Source of the DNA: Spirochaeta sp.
GTDB lineage: Bacteria; Spirochaetota; Spirochaetia; DSM-27196; Alkalispirochaetaceae
Length of the DNA stretch: 15,002 bases
Direction of reading: 5' to 3'
Assembly (NCBI GenBank): GCA_007117185.1
Contig: SKHA01000051.1
Location: 1-15,002, forward strand
The notes under the pieces are model-generated. The model saw only the letters and a list, made by a program, of their open reading frames with translations. It made no database searches and had not been told where the DNA came from. Both the position numbers and the translations under genes were made by a program. Of the stretch, positions 1 to 6,712 are shown piece by piece; position 1 is the first letter of the stretch; every line of letters begins with the position of its first letter.

Positions 1-939
1 GTCTTCATCAAGTTTTTCGGACTCTGGTTTCGGGCGCTCCTCTCAGGAGCACCTGTTCCATTAACGCGAATCATCGGGATGTGGCTTCGAAAGATCGACC
101 CGTCGGTCATCGTGGACAGCAGAATCATGCTGGTGAAGGCTGGCATCCCCATGGACCCGGAGCTGCTTGAAACACATCAGCTGGCGCAGGGAAACGTGCA
201 ACGGGTCAGCCAGGCGCTGGTAGCGGCCAGCAAGGCAAATATCCCCCTGAACTTTCAGAGGGCAGCGGCGATCGATCTGGCCGGTCGTGACGTTCTTGAA
301 GCGGTCAAGACCAGCGTCAACCCCAAGGTGATCGACTGCCCGGATCCGCAGCAGGGACGCACCGCTATAGAAGCGGTCGCCAAGGACGGTATTCAGCTGC
401 GGGTCAAGGCGCGGGTCACCGTCCGGGCCAACATTGAACGGCTTGTAGGCGGAGCGATGGAAGAGACGATCATCGCCCGCGTTGGTGAGGGAATCGTCAC
501 CACCATCGGTTCTTCAGAGACGTACAAGGCTGTCCTTGAGAACCCGGATCAGATCTCACGACGGGTCCTGGAGAAGGGGTTGGACGCCGGAACGGCGTTC
601 GAGATTCTCTCCATCGATATTGCCGACATTGATGTCTCGGAGAACGTGGGGGCGAAGCTGCAGGCGGACCAGGCCGAGGCGGATATGCGCCGCTTCCAGG
701 CAGAGGCGGAACAGCGCCGCGCTGCCGCCGGGGCCCGGGAGCAGGAGATGCGCGCGGCGGTACAGGAAAATCGCGCCAAGGTGGTTCTGGCGGAGGCGGA
801 GATTCCCAAGGCGATCGCCGCGGCGTTTCGCGAGGGCAACCTGGGTATCATGGATTATTACCGGCTGAGAAACATTCAGGCCGATACGGACATGCGCTCG
901 TCCATTGCCGGAGAGGAAATGCCCGAACGTGATACCTGA
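1..939 (+). CDS. floA: Flotillin-like protein FloA, 5'-truncated by the window
   Basis: FloA is a membrane scaffold protein of the SPFH/UPF0365 family. It organises functional membrane microdomains and affects envelope enzymes and fluidity. The frame is open from base 1, so the N-terminus (probably 20-30 residues with the membrane insertion segment) lies upstream; 312 codons remain. Family hallmarks are clear: AAIDLAGRDVLEAV, a VNPKVI block, ARVTVRANIERLVGG, EETIIARVGEGIVTTIGSSE, and EILSIDIADIDV. An Ala/Glu/Arg-rich coiled-coil tail follows, then a GNLGIMDYYRLRNIQADTDM end. About six residues after VNPKVIDCP look inserted relative to the Bacillus protein as I remember it. The ATG at base 79 is internal, because homology continues upstream of it. 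A partner NfeD gene often precedes floA but would be outside the window. The next gene overlaps its end by 11 bases. The family assignment is firm. Confidence 0.95.
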   Translation, partial: VFIKFFGLWFRALLSGAPVPLTRIIGMWLRKIDPSVIVDSRIMLVKAGIPMDPELLETHQLAQGNVQRVSQALVAASKANIPLNFQRAAAIDLAGRDVLEAVKTSVNPKVIDCPDPQQGRTAIEAVAKDGIQLRVKARVTVRANIERLVGGAMEETIIARVGEGIVTTIGSSETYKAVLENPDQISRRVLEKGLDAGTAFEILSIDIADIDVSENVGAKLQADQAEADMRRFQAEAEQRRAAAGAREQEMRAAVQENRAKVVLAEAEIPKAIAAAFREGNLGIMDYYRLRNIQADTDMRSSIAGEEMPERDT

Positions 940-1417
940 CGCCCTTTTCAGGCTGATAACTGCTGCGGTTATCGGGTTTTTGCCGCTTCTGATCACCGTT
1001 GTGCGGCTGCGACGCCGCGCAGTAGCGCAGCGGGACGGTCAACCGAAGACGAAGCGTGACGGCGCCAGTCCGCCGAAGCGTCCCCGAAAGGGGCCCGGCC
1101 GGCTGCGTCTGTGGCTGGAGCAGCGGGGGATCCACCTGCTGGGAGACCCTGAGGTGGTGGCGCCGGCCACCCCAACGACCCGTCCCGGGCCACAGGGGCC
1201 GCGGCCGCCACAACAGCCTCGGGGGGCGGGCTACCTTCGGAAGCAGCCCGGTCTGTCACAACCGCCGGCACAACCACAACCACGGCCACAACCACGGACA
1301 GCGCGGTTCGGGCAGCTGACGGAGCTTCAGCGCGCCCTGGTGTGGTCGGAGGTACTGGGACCGCCCAGGGGGCTGCGGCCCGACCCGTTCAGTCCCGCGC
1401 GCCCAGACGGCGAATGA
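929..1417 (+). CDS. Small single-pass membrane protein with Pro/Arg-rich tail, downstream of floA
   Basis: This is a 162-residue protein of unknown function. I chose the GTG at 929 because GAGAGGAAA (912-920) lies at a workable Shine-Dalgarno distance. A TTG at 905 in the same frame has no such site. Residues about 6-25 (FRLITAAVIGFLPLLITVV) form one hydrophobic membrane segment, followed at once by RLRRR, which predicts a cytoplasmic C-terminus. The middle is low-complexity, rich in Pro, Arg and Gln, and contains a 12-bp tandem repeat. The last 30 residues look ordered (ELQRALVWSEVLGPPRGLRP) and are probably the conserved functional part. The gene starts inside the end of floA (11-base overlap), so the two are likely translationally coupled and the product may act with FloA at the membrane. 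Its 3' end overlaps the opposing aldo/keto reductase gene by 29 bases. Confidence 0.75.
   Translation: MIPDALFRLITAAVIGFLPLLITVVRLRRRAVAQRDGQPKTKRDGASPPKRPRKGPGRLRLWLEQRGIHLLGDPEVVAPATPTTRPGPQGPRPPQQPRGAGYLRKQPGLSQPPAQPQPRPQPRTARFGQLTELQRALVWSEVLGPPRGLRPDPFSPARPDGE
1274..1297 (+). repeat. 12-bp perfect tandem repeat, two copies
   Basis: CCACAACCACGG occurs twice head to tail, inside the gene for the small membrane protein. It encodes part of the alternating Gln-Pro/Arg-Pro stretch. Similar partial units (CACAACC) precede it. It looks like coding low complexity that could vary in length between strains by slippage in units of four codons. Confidence 0.8.
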
Positions 1418-2402
1418 ACTCGTAGGGGTAAAACGACGGCGGGTTACTCACCGCGTCCAGACGCGCCCGGTGATCCGCGCTCAGGGCCCACCCAACGCTG
1501 CCCGTGTTTGCCTGCAGCTGCTCCATCGTCCGTGCACCGATGATCGGGGCGGTTACTCCCGGCCGGTTCAGGACCCAGTTCAGGGCAACCTGGGCAGGCG
1601 TCTTCCCACATTCCCCAGCAACCTCAAGGAGAACGTCCACCACCGACCAGGTACTCTCGTTGGCGTAGTTGTCCCAGCTTTCGCTCCATCCCTTCTCGCC
1701 GGCGATGCTGATTCTGCTGTCTCCGGGAGGAGCGGTCATCCCGCGATAGAACTTTCCGCTGAGCCACCCACCCCGCAGGGGACTCCAGGGAATGATCCCC
1801 AGCCCTTCGTCGAGGCATACCGGAACCAGCTCGTGTTCGATGCCGCGTTCCAGCAGGTTGTACTGAGGTTGCAGAGAAACGAATCGTTCCAGCCCCAGCA
1901 TTGTCATCAGATCAAGAGCGCGCTGCAGCTGATAGCCGGTGAAGTTGCTCACCCCCAGATAGCGTACCACCCCCTGCTGGACAAGACCGTCCAGGGTGGA
2001 CAGGGTCTCCTCAAGGGGCGTCAGGGGGTCCCAGCAGTGCACCTGGTACAGGTCGATGTAATCGGTCTGCAACCGGTTCAGACTCGCTTCAACGGCCTTG
2101 AGGATGTGCTTGCGCCCAAGGCCCGCGTCGTTGGGGCCGTCACCCATAGGGAACCGCACCTTGGTTGCCAGGACCAGATCATCCCGGTTCACCTCGCTGC
2201 GATTGAGCCATTTGCCGATGATCGATTCTGACGCTCCGGTAGTGTAGACGTCGGCGGTATCCAGAAAGTTTCCGCCGGTATCGACAAAACTGTCGAGAAT
2301 CCGGTGGCTGGTCGCCTCGTCGGTTTCTCTGCCAAAAGTCATTGTGCCAAGGCAGAGTTCGCTCACCTTGAGTCCGGTTTTTCCAAGTAGTCGGTATTCC
2401 AT
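1389..2402 (-). CDS. Aldo/keto reductase family oxidoreductase (first of two)
   Basis: This 337-residue NADPH-dependent reductase has an (alpha/beta)8 barrel fold; its carbonyl or sugar substrate cannot be read from the sequence. The catalytic tetrad is present: Asp48 and Tyr53 in DTADVY, Lys81 in ATKVRF, and His122 in LYQVHCWD. The N-terminal GKTGLKVSELCLGTMTFG, the strand RYLGVSNF, the cofactor-side WSPLRGGWLSGKF and the C-terminal APIIGART all match the family. The length is normal. The start lacks a Shine-Dalgarno sequence; a TATCAT box lies 5 nt upstream, so the mRNA may be leaderless. It is divergent from the DNA glycosylase gene (29-bp gap), and its 3' end overlaps the downstream gene of the floA unit antisense by 29 bases. 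A second reductase of the same superfamily lies at 4725-5765. Confidence 0.93.
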   Translation of the reverse strand: MEYRLLGKTGLKVSELCLGTMTFGRETDEATSHRILDSFVDTGGNFLDTADVYTTGASESIIGKWLNRSEVNRDDLVLATKVRFPMGDGPNDAGLGRKHILKAVEASLNRLQTDYIDLYQVHCWDPLTPLEETLSTLDGLVQQGVVRYLGVSNFTGYQLQRALDLMTMLGLERFVSLQPQYNLLERGIEHELVPVCLDEGLGIIPWSPLRGGWLSGKFYRGMTAPPGDSRISIAGEKGWSESWDNYANESTWSVVDVLLEVAGECGKTPAQVALNWVLNRPGVTAPIIGARTMEQLQANTGSVGWALSADHRARLDAVSNPPSFYPYEFIRRLGARD

Positions 2403-2407
2403 AGGTG

Positions 2408-2413
2408 ATGATA
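2408..2413 (-). promoter_or_regulatory. -10 hexamer for the first aldo/keto reductase, leaderless type
   Basis: Read on the minus strand, TATCAT matches the -10 consensus at 5 of 6 positions. Five bases (CACCT) separate it from the ATG whose A is base 2402, so transcription would start at or next to the start codon. No convincing -35 is visible. The coding strand shows no Shine-Dalgarno sequence. Confidence 0.45.
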
Positions 2414-2419
2414 CATCGC

Positions 2420-2425
2420 CACAAT
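2420..2425 (+). promoter_or_regulatory. -10-like hexamer for the DNA glycosylase gene, leaderless type
   Basis: CACAAT (4 of 6 consensus matches) ends 6 nt before the ATG at 2432. There is no good -35. It lies inside the 29-bp divergent gap next to the oppositely oriented TATCAT, so the two promoters would compete for polymerase. Confidence 0.3.
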
Positions 2426-2431
2426 GCCCCT

Positions 2432-3061
2432 ATGGAACCACACTACTGGAACGAAGCGTGTTCCGCTCTGGAAACGGCCGATCCCGTACTGGCAGGGCTG
2501 ATTCGCGAGCATCGCCGGGATGTTCTGCGGGGATCAGGGAATCCCCTGCAGACGATCCTCAACGCCATCGTGGGTCAGCAGATCTCCGTCGCCGCCGCGG
2601 AGAGCATCTGGAAGCGGCTGCTCGCGGTGCTTCCGGAGGTCAGCGTGTCTGCTCTGGCGTCGATGGACCCGGAAACGCTGCGTGCGGTGGGGTTGTCCTG
2701 GCGCAAGGTGGAGTACGTCCAGGAGATCTGCCGGAGTTTCCAGGACGGTACGGTACAACCCGAACGGTGGCCGACCATGTCGGACCTGCAGATCCGCAGC
2801 GAACTGTGCAGCATCCGCGGCGTGGGCCCCTGGACAGCGGATATGGTTCTTATCTTTCATCTCCAGCGCCCTGACGTCCTCCCGCTGGAGGATATCGGGC
2901 TCATTAACGCGGCGTTCAACCTTTACGGGTGGGACGACCCGGGCTCACCAAAAGCACGCCGCCAGACCGTTGCAGACCACGCCCGGCTGTGGACCCCCTG
3001 GCGGACAGTAGCCACCTGGTACATCTGGCGGGACCTGGACGCCGACCCGGTGATTTATTGA
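2432..3061 (+). CDS. DNA-3-methyladenine glycosylase, AlkA/HhH-GPD family
   Basis: This base-excision repair enzyme cleaves the N-glycosidic bond of alkylated purines such as 3-methyladenine. The helix-hairpin-helix lies at about residues 122-140 (LCSIRGVGPWTADMVLIF). The catalytic aspartate is Asp154 in LPLEDIGL. An upstream IVGQQISVAAAESIW helix and the C-terminal WTPWRTVATWYIWR are typical of the short AlkA/yeast-Mag type. At 209 residues it lacks the N-terminal domain of E. coli AlkA, which is normal for this subgroup. The ATG at 2432 is preferred; a GTG at 2405 and an ATG at 2408 are in frame but add residues without homology and would lie over the divergent -10 box. No Shine-Dalgarno sequence is seen. 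Family is certain; substrate range is not. Confidence 0.93.
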   Translation: MEPHYWNEACSALETADPVLAGLIREHRRDVLRGSGNPLQTILNAIVGQQISVAAAESIWKRLLAVLPEVSVSALASMDPETLRAVGLSWRKVEYVQEICRSFQDGTVQPERWPTMSDLQIRSELCSIRGVGPWTADMVLIFHLQRPDVLPLEDIGLINAAFNLYGWDDPGSPKARRQTVADHARLWTPWRTVATWYIWRDLDADPVIY

Positions 3062-3093
3062 GACATGCTATCGTGACGGGACGTGAACACCCC

Positions 3094-3122
3094 TTTTCCA
3101 AGATCGGTGTACCCGTCATAGT
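3094..3122 (+). promoter_or_regulatory. Candidate promoter of the SDR-like gene, leaderless type
   Basis: TTTTCC (3094-3099) is a weak -35. After a 17-bp spacer comes CATAGT (3117-3122), with 4 of 6 -10 matches. The -10 ends 6 nt before the ATG at 3129, which has no Shine-Dalgarno sequence. Confidence 0.35.
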
Positions 3123-3128
3123 TGCACC

Positions 3129-3749
3129 ATGAGAATTGCCCTATTTGGAGGAACCCGCGGAACGGGCCGGCAGGTACTGCTGCAGGCGCTGCAGAACGAC
3201 TGGGGGGTCAAGTTGCTGGCGCGTAACCCCCAGGCAGTGCCCCCTGAGGCAGGGCTTGAAGTGATCGGCGGGGACGCCCTGGACCCCGGGAAGGTAATCA
3301 TGACGATCACCGGGTGCGACGCGGTAGTAAGCTGCATCGGCCCCGCGGGGCGCAGCCGGTACGATCGCGCAGTCTGCAGCAGCTTCACCGAGATCCTGAT
3401 ACCGGCGATGAATAAGTTCTCCATAACCCGGGTGGTGGCGGTAAGCTCCATGGGCGTCGGCTCCAGCGCCGCGCAGATACCGCTGCTTCTGCGTCCCCTC
3501 TTTGCGACGCTGTTCAAGGGTGCCCTTCTGGACAAGGAAAAACAGGAGTTACTGTTACAGCAGAGCCCACTGGAATGGACGATCATCCGCCCGGGGGGGC
3601 TTACCGACAAACCGACGGGGGTGCAACCAACCATCGGAACGGACCTTCAGACTCGGGCCGGCCGGATCGAACGCAAGGACGTTGCCGCCTTTGTGATTCG
3701 GGAACTGGAATCAGCGCAGTATCTCCGGCAGACGCCCTACATCACTTAA
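3129..3749 (+). CDS. NAD(P)-binding Rossmann-fold protein, atypical short-chain dehydrogenase (NmrA-like)
   Basis: This 206-residue protein has an N-terminal nucleotide-binding loop GGTRGTGRQ (residues 7-15) right after the first beta strand (MRIALF). The fold then shows the expected order: ARNP after strand 2 (NADP-type arginine), GGDALD after strand 3, DAVVSCIGP after strand 4, and VVAVSSMGV after strand 5. The YxxxK catalytic pair of classical SDRs is absent at the usual place; LEWTIIRPGGLTD is instead typical of the NmrA/SDR_a5 branch. It may be a flavin-reductase-like enzyme or a redox-sensing regulator; the reaction cannot be told. It follows the glycosylase by 67 bases but has its own candidate promoter. 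Its TAA stop overlaps the TAA of the opposing gene on a shared TTAA. Confidence 0.85.
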   Translation: MRIALFGGTRGTGRQVLLQALQNDWGVKLLARNPQAVPPEAGLEVIGGDALDPGKVIMTITGCDAVVSCIGPAGRSRYDRAVCSSFTEILIPAMNKFSITRVVAVSSMGVGSSAAQIPLLLRPLFATLFKGALLDKEKQELLLQQSPLEWTIIRPGGLTDKPTGVQPTIGTDLQTRAGRIERKDVAAFVIRELESAQYLRQTPYIT

Positions 3750-4645
3750 CTGGTCTCGACGATGAAGCGGGCGCCCCACCCGAAGAGGGTCGCCCTTGAC
3801 GGTGCATCCGGCAGCTGCTCGGTGTCGTCAGAGTGGTACGCTTCAAGATACAGCTCCAGACGGGCTGGCCCGGTGCCTGCGCTGAGCCCCGCCTGAAGGG
3901 AGACGTCTGCAGCCACCCCACCGGCTCGGAGGGCAATCACGTCGGTAGCGGCGTTGGCAAACAGACTGGCTCCCTCAAGGCCGATATCCTGGCGCACTTC
4001 CACGGCGAGATTGAGAACATAAAGCGCCCTGGGGTCGACAATCGACGGAGCGCCCCAGAAATCATAGAGTTCCACCCAACCGGCTCGCACCATTGCGTCC
4101 AAGGCGATCCCTGTAATTCTCTTCGGGCGCATGTCCATGACCGCGAAGCCCCCGCGAAGAATATCCGCGGCGGGATCATCAAACAGCCTCGGGCGCAAGG
4201 GATGGTAGCTGCGTCGGGAATACTCGGCGATAACCGCGAGTCGGGCTGGTCGGGAAGCTGGAAGATCAACCGTCGCCACAACTCCGTATTCGAACTGGAT
4301 CGCGTTCATCTGCCAGGGGGCCGCCGCAGCGCCGGGGGTCTCCCCCTCGTTCAGCGGTCCACTCAGCAGAATTGAGCTGTAGAAGACCCCCAGACGAAAC
4401 GGTGCCAGGTCAAACAGGGACTGGTGTCCGTATCCTTCGATATGAAACTGATCCCACATGGAGTTACGGAACAGGTAGTTCCGGTAGATCGTGTGGTAGT
4501 AGCCAGCGGTGAGCAACCCAACCGGTTCGGGTGCAGGCGCCAGGACCACCGCAGAGGGGCGCTCCATGAAATCCCAGGAGACAACTGCAGTAATCGGTGA
4601 GAGAAAAAGAAAGAACGCGGTGGCTTTCCAGATCAAATCACTCAT
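3746..4645 (-). CDS. Secreted or outer-membrane protein of unknown function
   Basis: This 299-residue protein belongs to no family I can name. Residues 1 to about 23 (MSDLIWKATAFFLFLSPITA...) form a signal peptide or N-terminal anchor; there is no lipobox cysteine. The mature part is rich in aromatic residues and shows alternating hydrophobic patterns (FRLGVFYSSILLSG, IQFEYGVVATVDL, ARLELYLEAY). It ends GWGARFIVET-Ser, which is compatible with an outer-membrane beta-barrel or a periplasmic beta-rich protein. A motif near residues 47-73 (GYYHTIYRNYLFRNSMWDQF) is the most distinctive stretch and may mark a spirochaete family. The start has no Shine-Dalgarno sequence but has a good -10 box 6 nt upstream. 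It converges on the SDR-like gene with a 4-base overlap. Confidence 0.75.
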   Translation of the reverse strand: MSDLIWKATAFFLFLSPITAVVSWDFMERPSAVVLAPAPEPVGLLTAGYYHTIYRNYLFRNSMWDQFHIEGYGHQSLFDLAPFRLGVFYSSILLSGPLNEGETPGAAAAPWQMNAIQFEYGVVATVDLPASRPARLAVIAEYSRRSYHPLRPRLFDDPAADILRGGFAVMDMRPKRITGIALDAMVRAGWVELYDFWGAPSIVDPRALYVLNLAVEVRQDIGLEGASLFANAATDVIALRAGGVAADVSLQAGLSAGTGPARLELYLEAYHSDDTEQLPDAPSRATLFGWGARFIVETS

Positions 4646-4651
4646 AGAAGC

Positions 4652-4679
4652 AATATACTACTACGGAGTTGCGCAGCAA
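4652..4679 (-). promoter_or_regulatory. Promoter of the 299-aa envelope protein gene, leaderless type
   Basis: On the minus strand, TTGCTG (4674-4679) is a partial -35. After 16 bp comes TATATT (4652-4657), with 5 of 6 matches to the -10 consensus. The -10 ends 6 nt before the ATG at 4645; no Shine-Dalgarno sequence intervenes. Confidence 0.5.
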
Positions 4680-4724
4680 AACACCCGAAATTCGCGCCTG
4701 CAAACTGTCAATTTCTCAGCATGG

Positions 4725-5765
4725 TCACCAGGCGTACGCTTCCGGGGCCTGGTCTCCTGGACCGGGAAAGATCGTGTCGATGGCGCTCATGGTGGCTTCA
4801 TCCAGGGAAAGATCGATCGCTCTGACCGCACTTTCCAGCTGAGGTATGGTCCGCGGACCGATAATCGGCGCGGTAACCACCGGGTTGTGCAGCAGCCACG
4901 CCAGCGCCACCACCGGTGGTTCTTCTCCCAGCGATCTGCAAAGCCTGGAGAACTGCTCTCTCTTTGCAGCGGTTTCGGCATCGTACTCGTTCCCGGCGCG
5001 GCGACCGTTACCGTCATTCAGGGAGTCTCCGGCCAGCACTCCACCGCCAAGGGGACTCCAGGGCAGGATGCCCACCCCGTATTCCCGGCACACCGGAACC
5101 ATTTCAAGCTCAACCTGGCGGGTCACCAGACTGTATTTGCTCTGCTCGCTTATCAGGCCAAACATACCTCGCGAGGCGGCGCGCTCGTTGGCTTGCGCCA
5201 CATTCCAGGCAGCAAAGTTACTGGAACCAGCGTACAGTACCTTGCCGGCGGTGATCAGTTGGGCGTAGCCCTGCCAAATCTCATCCCAGGTTGTACCCGG
5301 ACGCAGGTGCGGTGGGTAGACGAGTTTCGAGTGATCGCCCCCCAGATACGTAGCGGGGCTCTTGAAGTGGGGTAAGCCGCGGTCGATGTGGTGCATCTGG
5401 TACAGATCGATTCGATCGGTCTTCAGCCGCCTCAGACTGGCATCGATGGCCGAGCGCATATGGTACAGGCTCAACCCCTCGTCGTTGGCACCGGGGCCCA
5501 TTGGCCCGAAGAACTTGGTGGCCAGAACGATCTTGTCCCGGTTCCCGGTTTTCTCGATCCACCGACCGATTATACTCTCGGTGTAGCCGTTTTCGATCTC
5601 GACTCCATAACGATTGGCGGTGTCGAAAAAGTTGATTCCCAGCTCAAGTGCACGATCCATAATGGCGTGGGAATCCTCCTCGGTCGCCTTCGTCCCGAAG
5701 TTCATGGTGCCAAGACAGATGCGACTCACCTTCAGACCGCTTCGACCAAGTTTTGTAAACTTCAT
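4725..5765 (-). CDS. Aldo/keto reductase family oxidoreductase (second of two)
   Basis: This 346-residue NADPH-dependent reductase has the same barrel fold as the one at 1389-2402. The tetrad is Asp48 and Tyr53 in DTANRY, Lys84 in LATKFF and His125 in LYQMHHID. After the catalytic histidine it carries an extra loop of about 25 residues (roughly 130-156, ending PPHLRPGTTWDEIW). The first reductase lacks this loop, and it resembles a subgroup of bacterial aldo/keto reductases. GSSNFAAW, PWSPLGGGVLAG and APIIGPRT are standard cofactor-region motifs. The two proteins share motifs over their whole length but differ enough to suggest different substrates rather than recent duplication. No Shine-Dalgarno sequence; a -35/-10 pair lies immediately upstream. 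It probably forms a one-gene transcript. Confidence 0.93.
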   Translation of the reverse strand: MKFTKLGRSGLKVSRICLGTMNFGTKATEEDSHAIMDRALELGINFFDTANRYGVEIENGYTESIIGRWIEKTGNRDKIVLATKFFGPMGPGANDEGLSLYHMRSAIDASLRRLKTDRIDLYQMHHIDRGLPHFKSPATYLGGDHSKLVYPPHLRPGTTWDEIWQGYAQLITAGKVLYAGSSNFAAWNVAQANERAASRGMFGLISEQSKYSLVTRQVELEMVPVCREYGVGILPWSPLGGGVLAGDSLNDGNGRRAGNEYDAETAAKREQFSRLCRSLGEEPPVVALAWLLHNPVVTAPIIGPRTIPQLESAVRAIDLSLDEATMSAIDTIFPGPGDQAPEAYAW

Positions 5766-5771
5766 ACGTCA

Positions 5772-5800
5772 ATGGTAGCGCCAATCCTGCGTCAGCACAA
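5772..5800 (-). promoter_or_regulatory. Promoter of the second aldo/keto reductase, leaderless type
   Basis: On the minus strand, TTGTGC (5795-5800), a 17-bp spacer and TACCAT (5772-5777) form a promoter-like pair. The -10 ends 6 nt before the ATG at 5765. A 6-bp inverted repeat, CTGCGT/ACGCAG (5787-5792 and 5801-5806), brackets the -35 region and could be an operator. It has no T-run, so it is not an obvious terminator. Confidence 0.45.
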
Positions 5801-5858
5801 ACGCAGCCGAATCCGACAGTGTCCCTGAAATGGGTGCGATGAGGGCTATGATTCCAGG

Positions 5859-6419
5859 TCAGAGATCGTCGATATCGCGTGTCTGTACGTGCACCGTAGC
5901 TTCAGCGACAAACCCTTCGAGGTGGAAGAGCCCGTCTACCGATACATCGTCAACAGAAATCTCGAGGTTGTACGTATCGTATTCATCGCCGTACGTTCCT
6001 GCTGCGTGGCCACCCGCCGAGCGGGAGGTAATCGCGTAACTCTGTTCGGACAGCGTGTAGACTTCCGTTGGTTCCGGCGCTCCAAAGTAGAGCCCATCTG
6101 AGTGCTGGTTGTTGATCCATTCAGAGATTCCTTCATCTGTAAGATCGGGATCGAAAATGTGGACAGCAATTTCCGGATAGAAATCGGTTGACTGGTTCCC
6201 CAAACGAAGAGTCACCACCGCATTCTGATCTCGCAGATGATAAAACAACTGGGTAGGCCCATGGCGATACACGCTGTAATACCGTGTCACCGCTTGAACT
6301 GAAACGTTCTCACCAGCCACATCGAGACGTCGGGCAAAATCCATGCCGGAGCCATCTGCAAAAGAAAGCACCGCCACGGACAAAAAGATCGCAACCATCA
6401 GTTTTCCGTTATTCTTCAT
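5859..6419 (-). CDS. Secreted protein of unknown function, lower G+C
   Basis: I do not recognise this 186-residue protein. Residues 1 to about 22 (MKNNGKLMVAIFLSVAVLSFADG) are a classic Sec signal peptide without a lipobox cysteine, so the product is likely periplasmic or secreted. The mature part is acidic and predicted beta-rich. It contains DQNAVVTLRLGNQSTDFYPE and a VEIS-like C-terminal sheet region (NLEISVDDVSVDGLFHLEGF), suggesting a beta-sandwich ligand-binding domain. The start is supported by two GGAG motifs (the nearer 5 nt before the ATG). In three 60-base lines I counted, G+C is about 43-45% (one other line reaches 65%), against about 60-67% in neighbours. That hints at acquisition or relaxed constraint. 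It is downstream of tRNA-Gly on the same strand. Confidence 0.7.
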   Translation of the reverse strand: MKNNGKLMVAIFLSVAVLSFADGSGMDFARRLDVAGENVSVQAVTRYYSVYRHGPTQLFYHLRDQNAVVTLRLGNQSTDFYPEIAVHIFDPDLTDEGISEWINNQHSDGLYFGAPEPTEVYTLSEQSYAITSRSAGGHAAGTYGDEYDTYNLEISVDDVSVDGLFHLEGFVAEATVHVQTRDIDDL

Positions 6420-6584
6420 ATCTACTCCAAACTCCTGTGGATTTCGATTACCTGTCGGTTAAACCTATCACACAGCGGGTGTACCGGGTCCATAGACACC
6501 CTAACCCCCTACATCACTCGTTCAAAAACGGTCGGTCTATTTATTTGGGAAGTAATTCGTTACCAAACAGGAAATGCAGGCTTC

Positions 6585-6657
6585 AGCGAGCGATGGGAAT
6601 CGAACCCACATCTCCAGCTTGGAAGGCTGGGGTAATAAGCCATTATACGACGCTCGC
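6585..6657 (-). tRNA. tRNA-Gly (anticodon UCC)
   Basis: The acceptor arms GCGAGCG and CGCTCGC pair at all seven positions, with discriminator T. The anticodon stem CCAGC/GCTGG closes a seven-base loop CTTCCAA, giving anticodon TCC. The T arm has the usual GGTTCGATTCC. No CCA is encoded after the discriminator, so the tail must be added by the nucleotidyltransferase. Length is 73 bases. Confidence 0.95.
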
Positions 6658-6668
6658 GATTGCGCAGC

Positions 6669-6698
6669 AAACTACCACACCGCCACAGTTCTGGTCAA
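6669..6698 (-). promoter_or_regulatory. Promoter of tRNA-Gly
   Basis: On the minus strand, TTGACC (6693-6698, 5 of 6 to the -35 consensus) is followed after 18 bp by TAGTTT (6669-6674). Initiation about 7 bases on would give a very short leader before the mature 5' end at 6657. It lies between the tRNA and the end of the upstream 580-aa gene. Confidence 0.6.
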
Positions 6699-6712
6699 CC
6701 ATTACACCCGCG

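Noticed and set aside
1470..2231. Long plus-strand open frame opposite the first aldo/keto reductase
   Set aside because: It lies wholly antisense to a gene with an intact catalytic tetrad, its translation shows no domain, and long antisense frames are expected in G+C-rich coding DNA.
4509..5375. Plus-strand open frame of 288 codons opposite the second aldo/keto reductase and the 299-aa gene
   Set aside because: It is antisense to two better-supported genes, spans their intergenic promoter, and its composition looks like a shadow translation.
5787..5806. Hairpin CTGCGT/ACGCAG as a transcription terminator
   Set aside because: There is no T-run on either strand and it overlaps the promoter of the second aldo/keto reductase; an operator or chance repeat is more likely.
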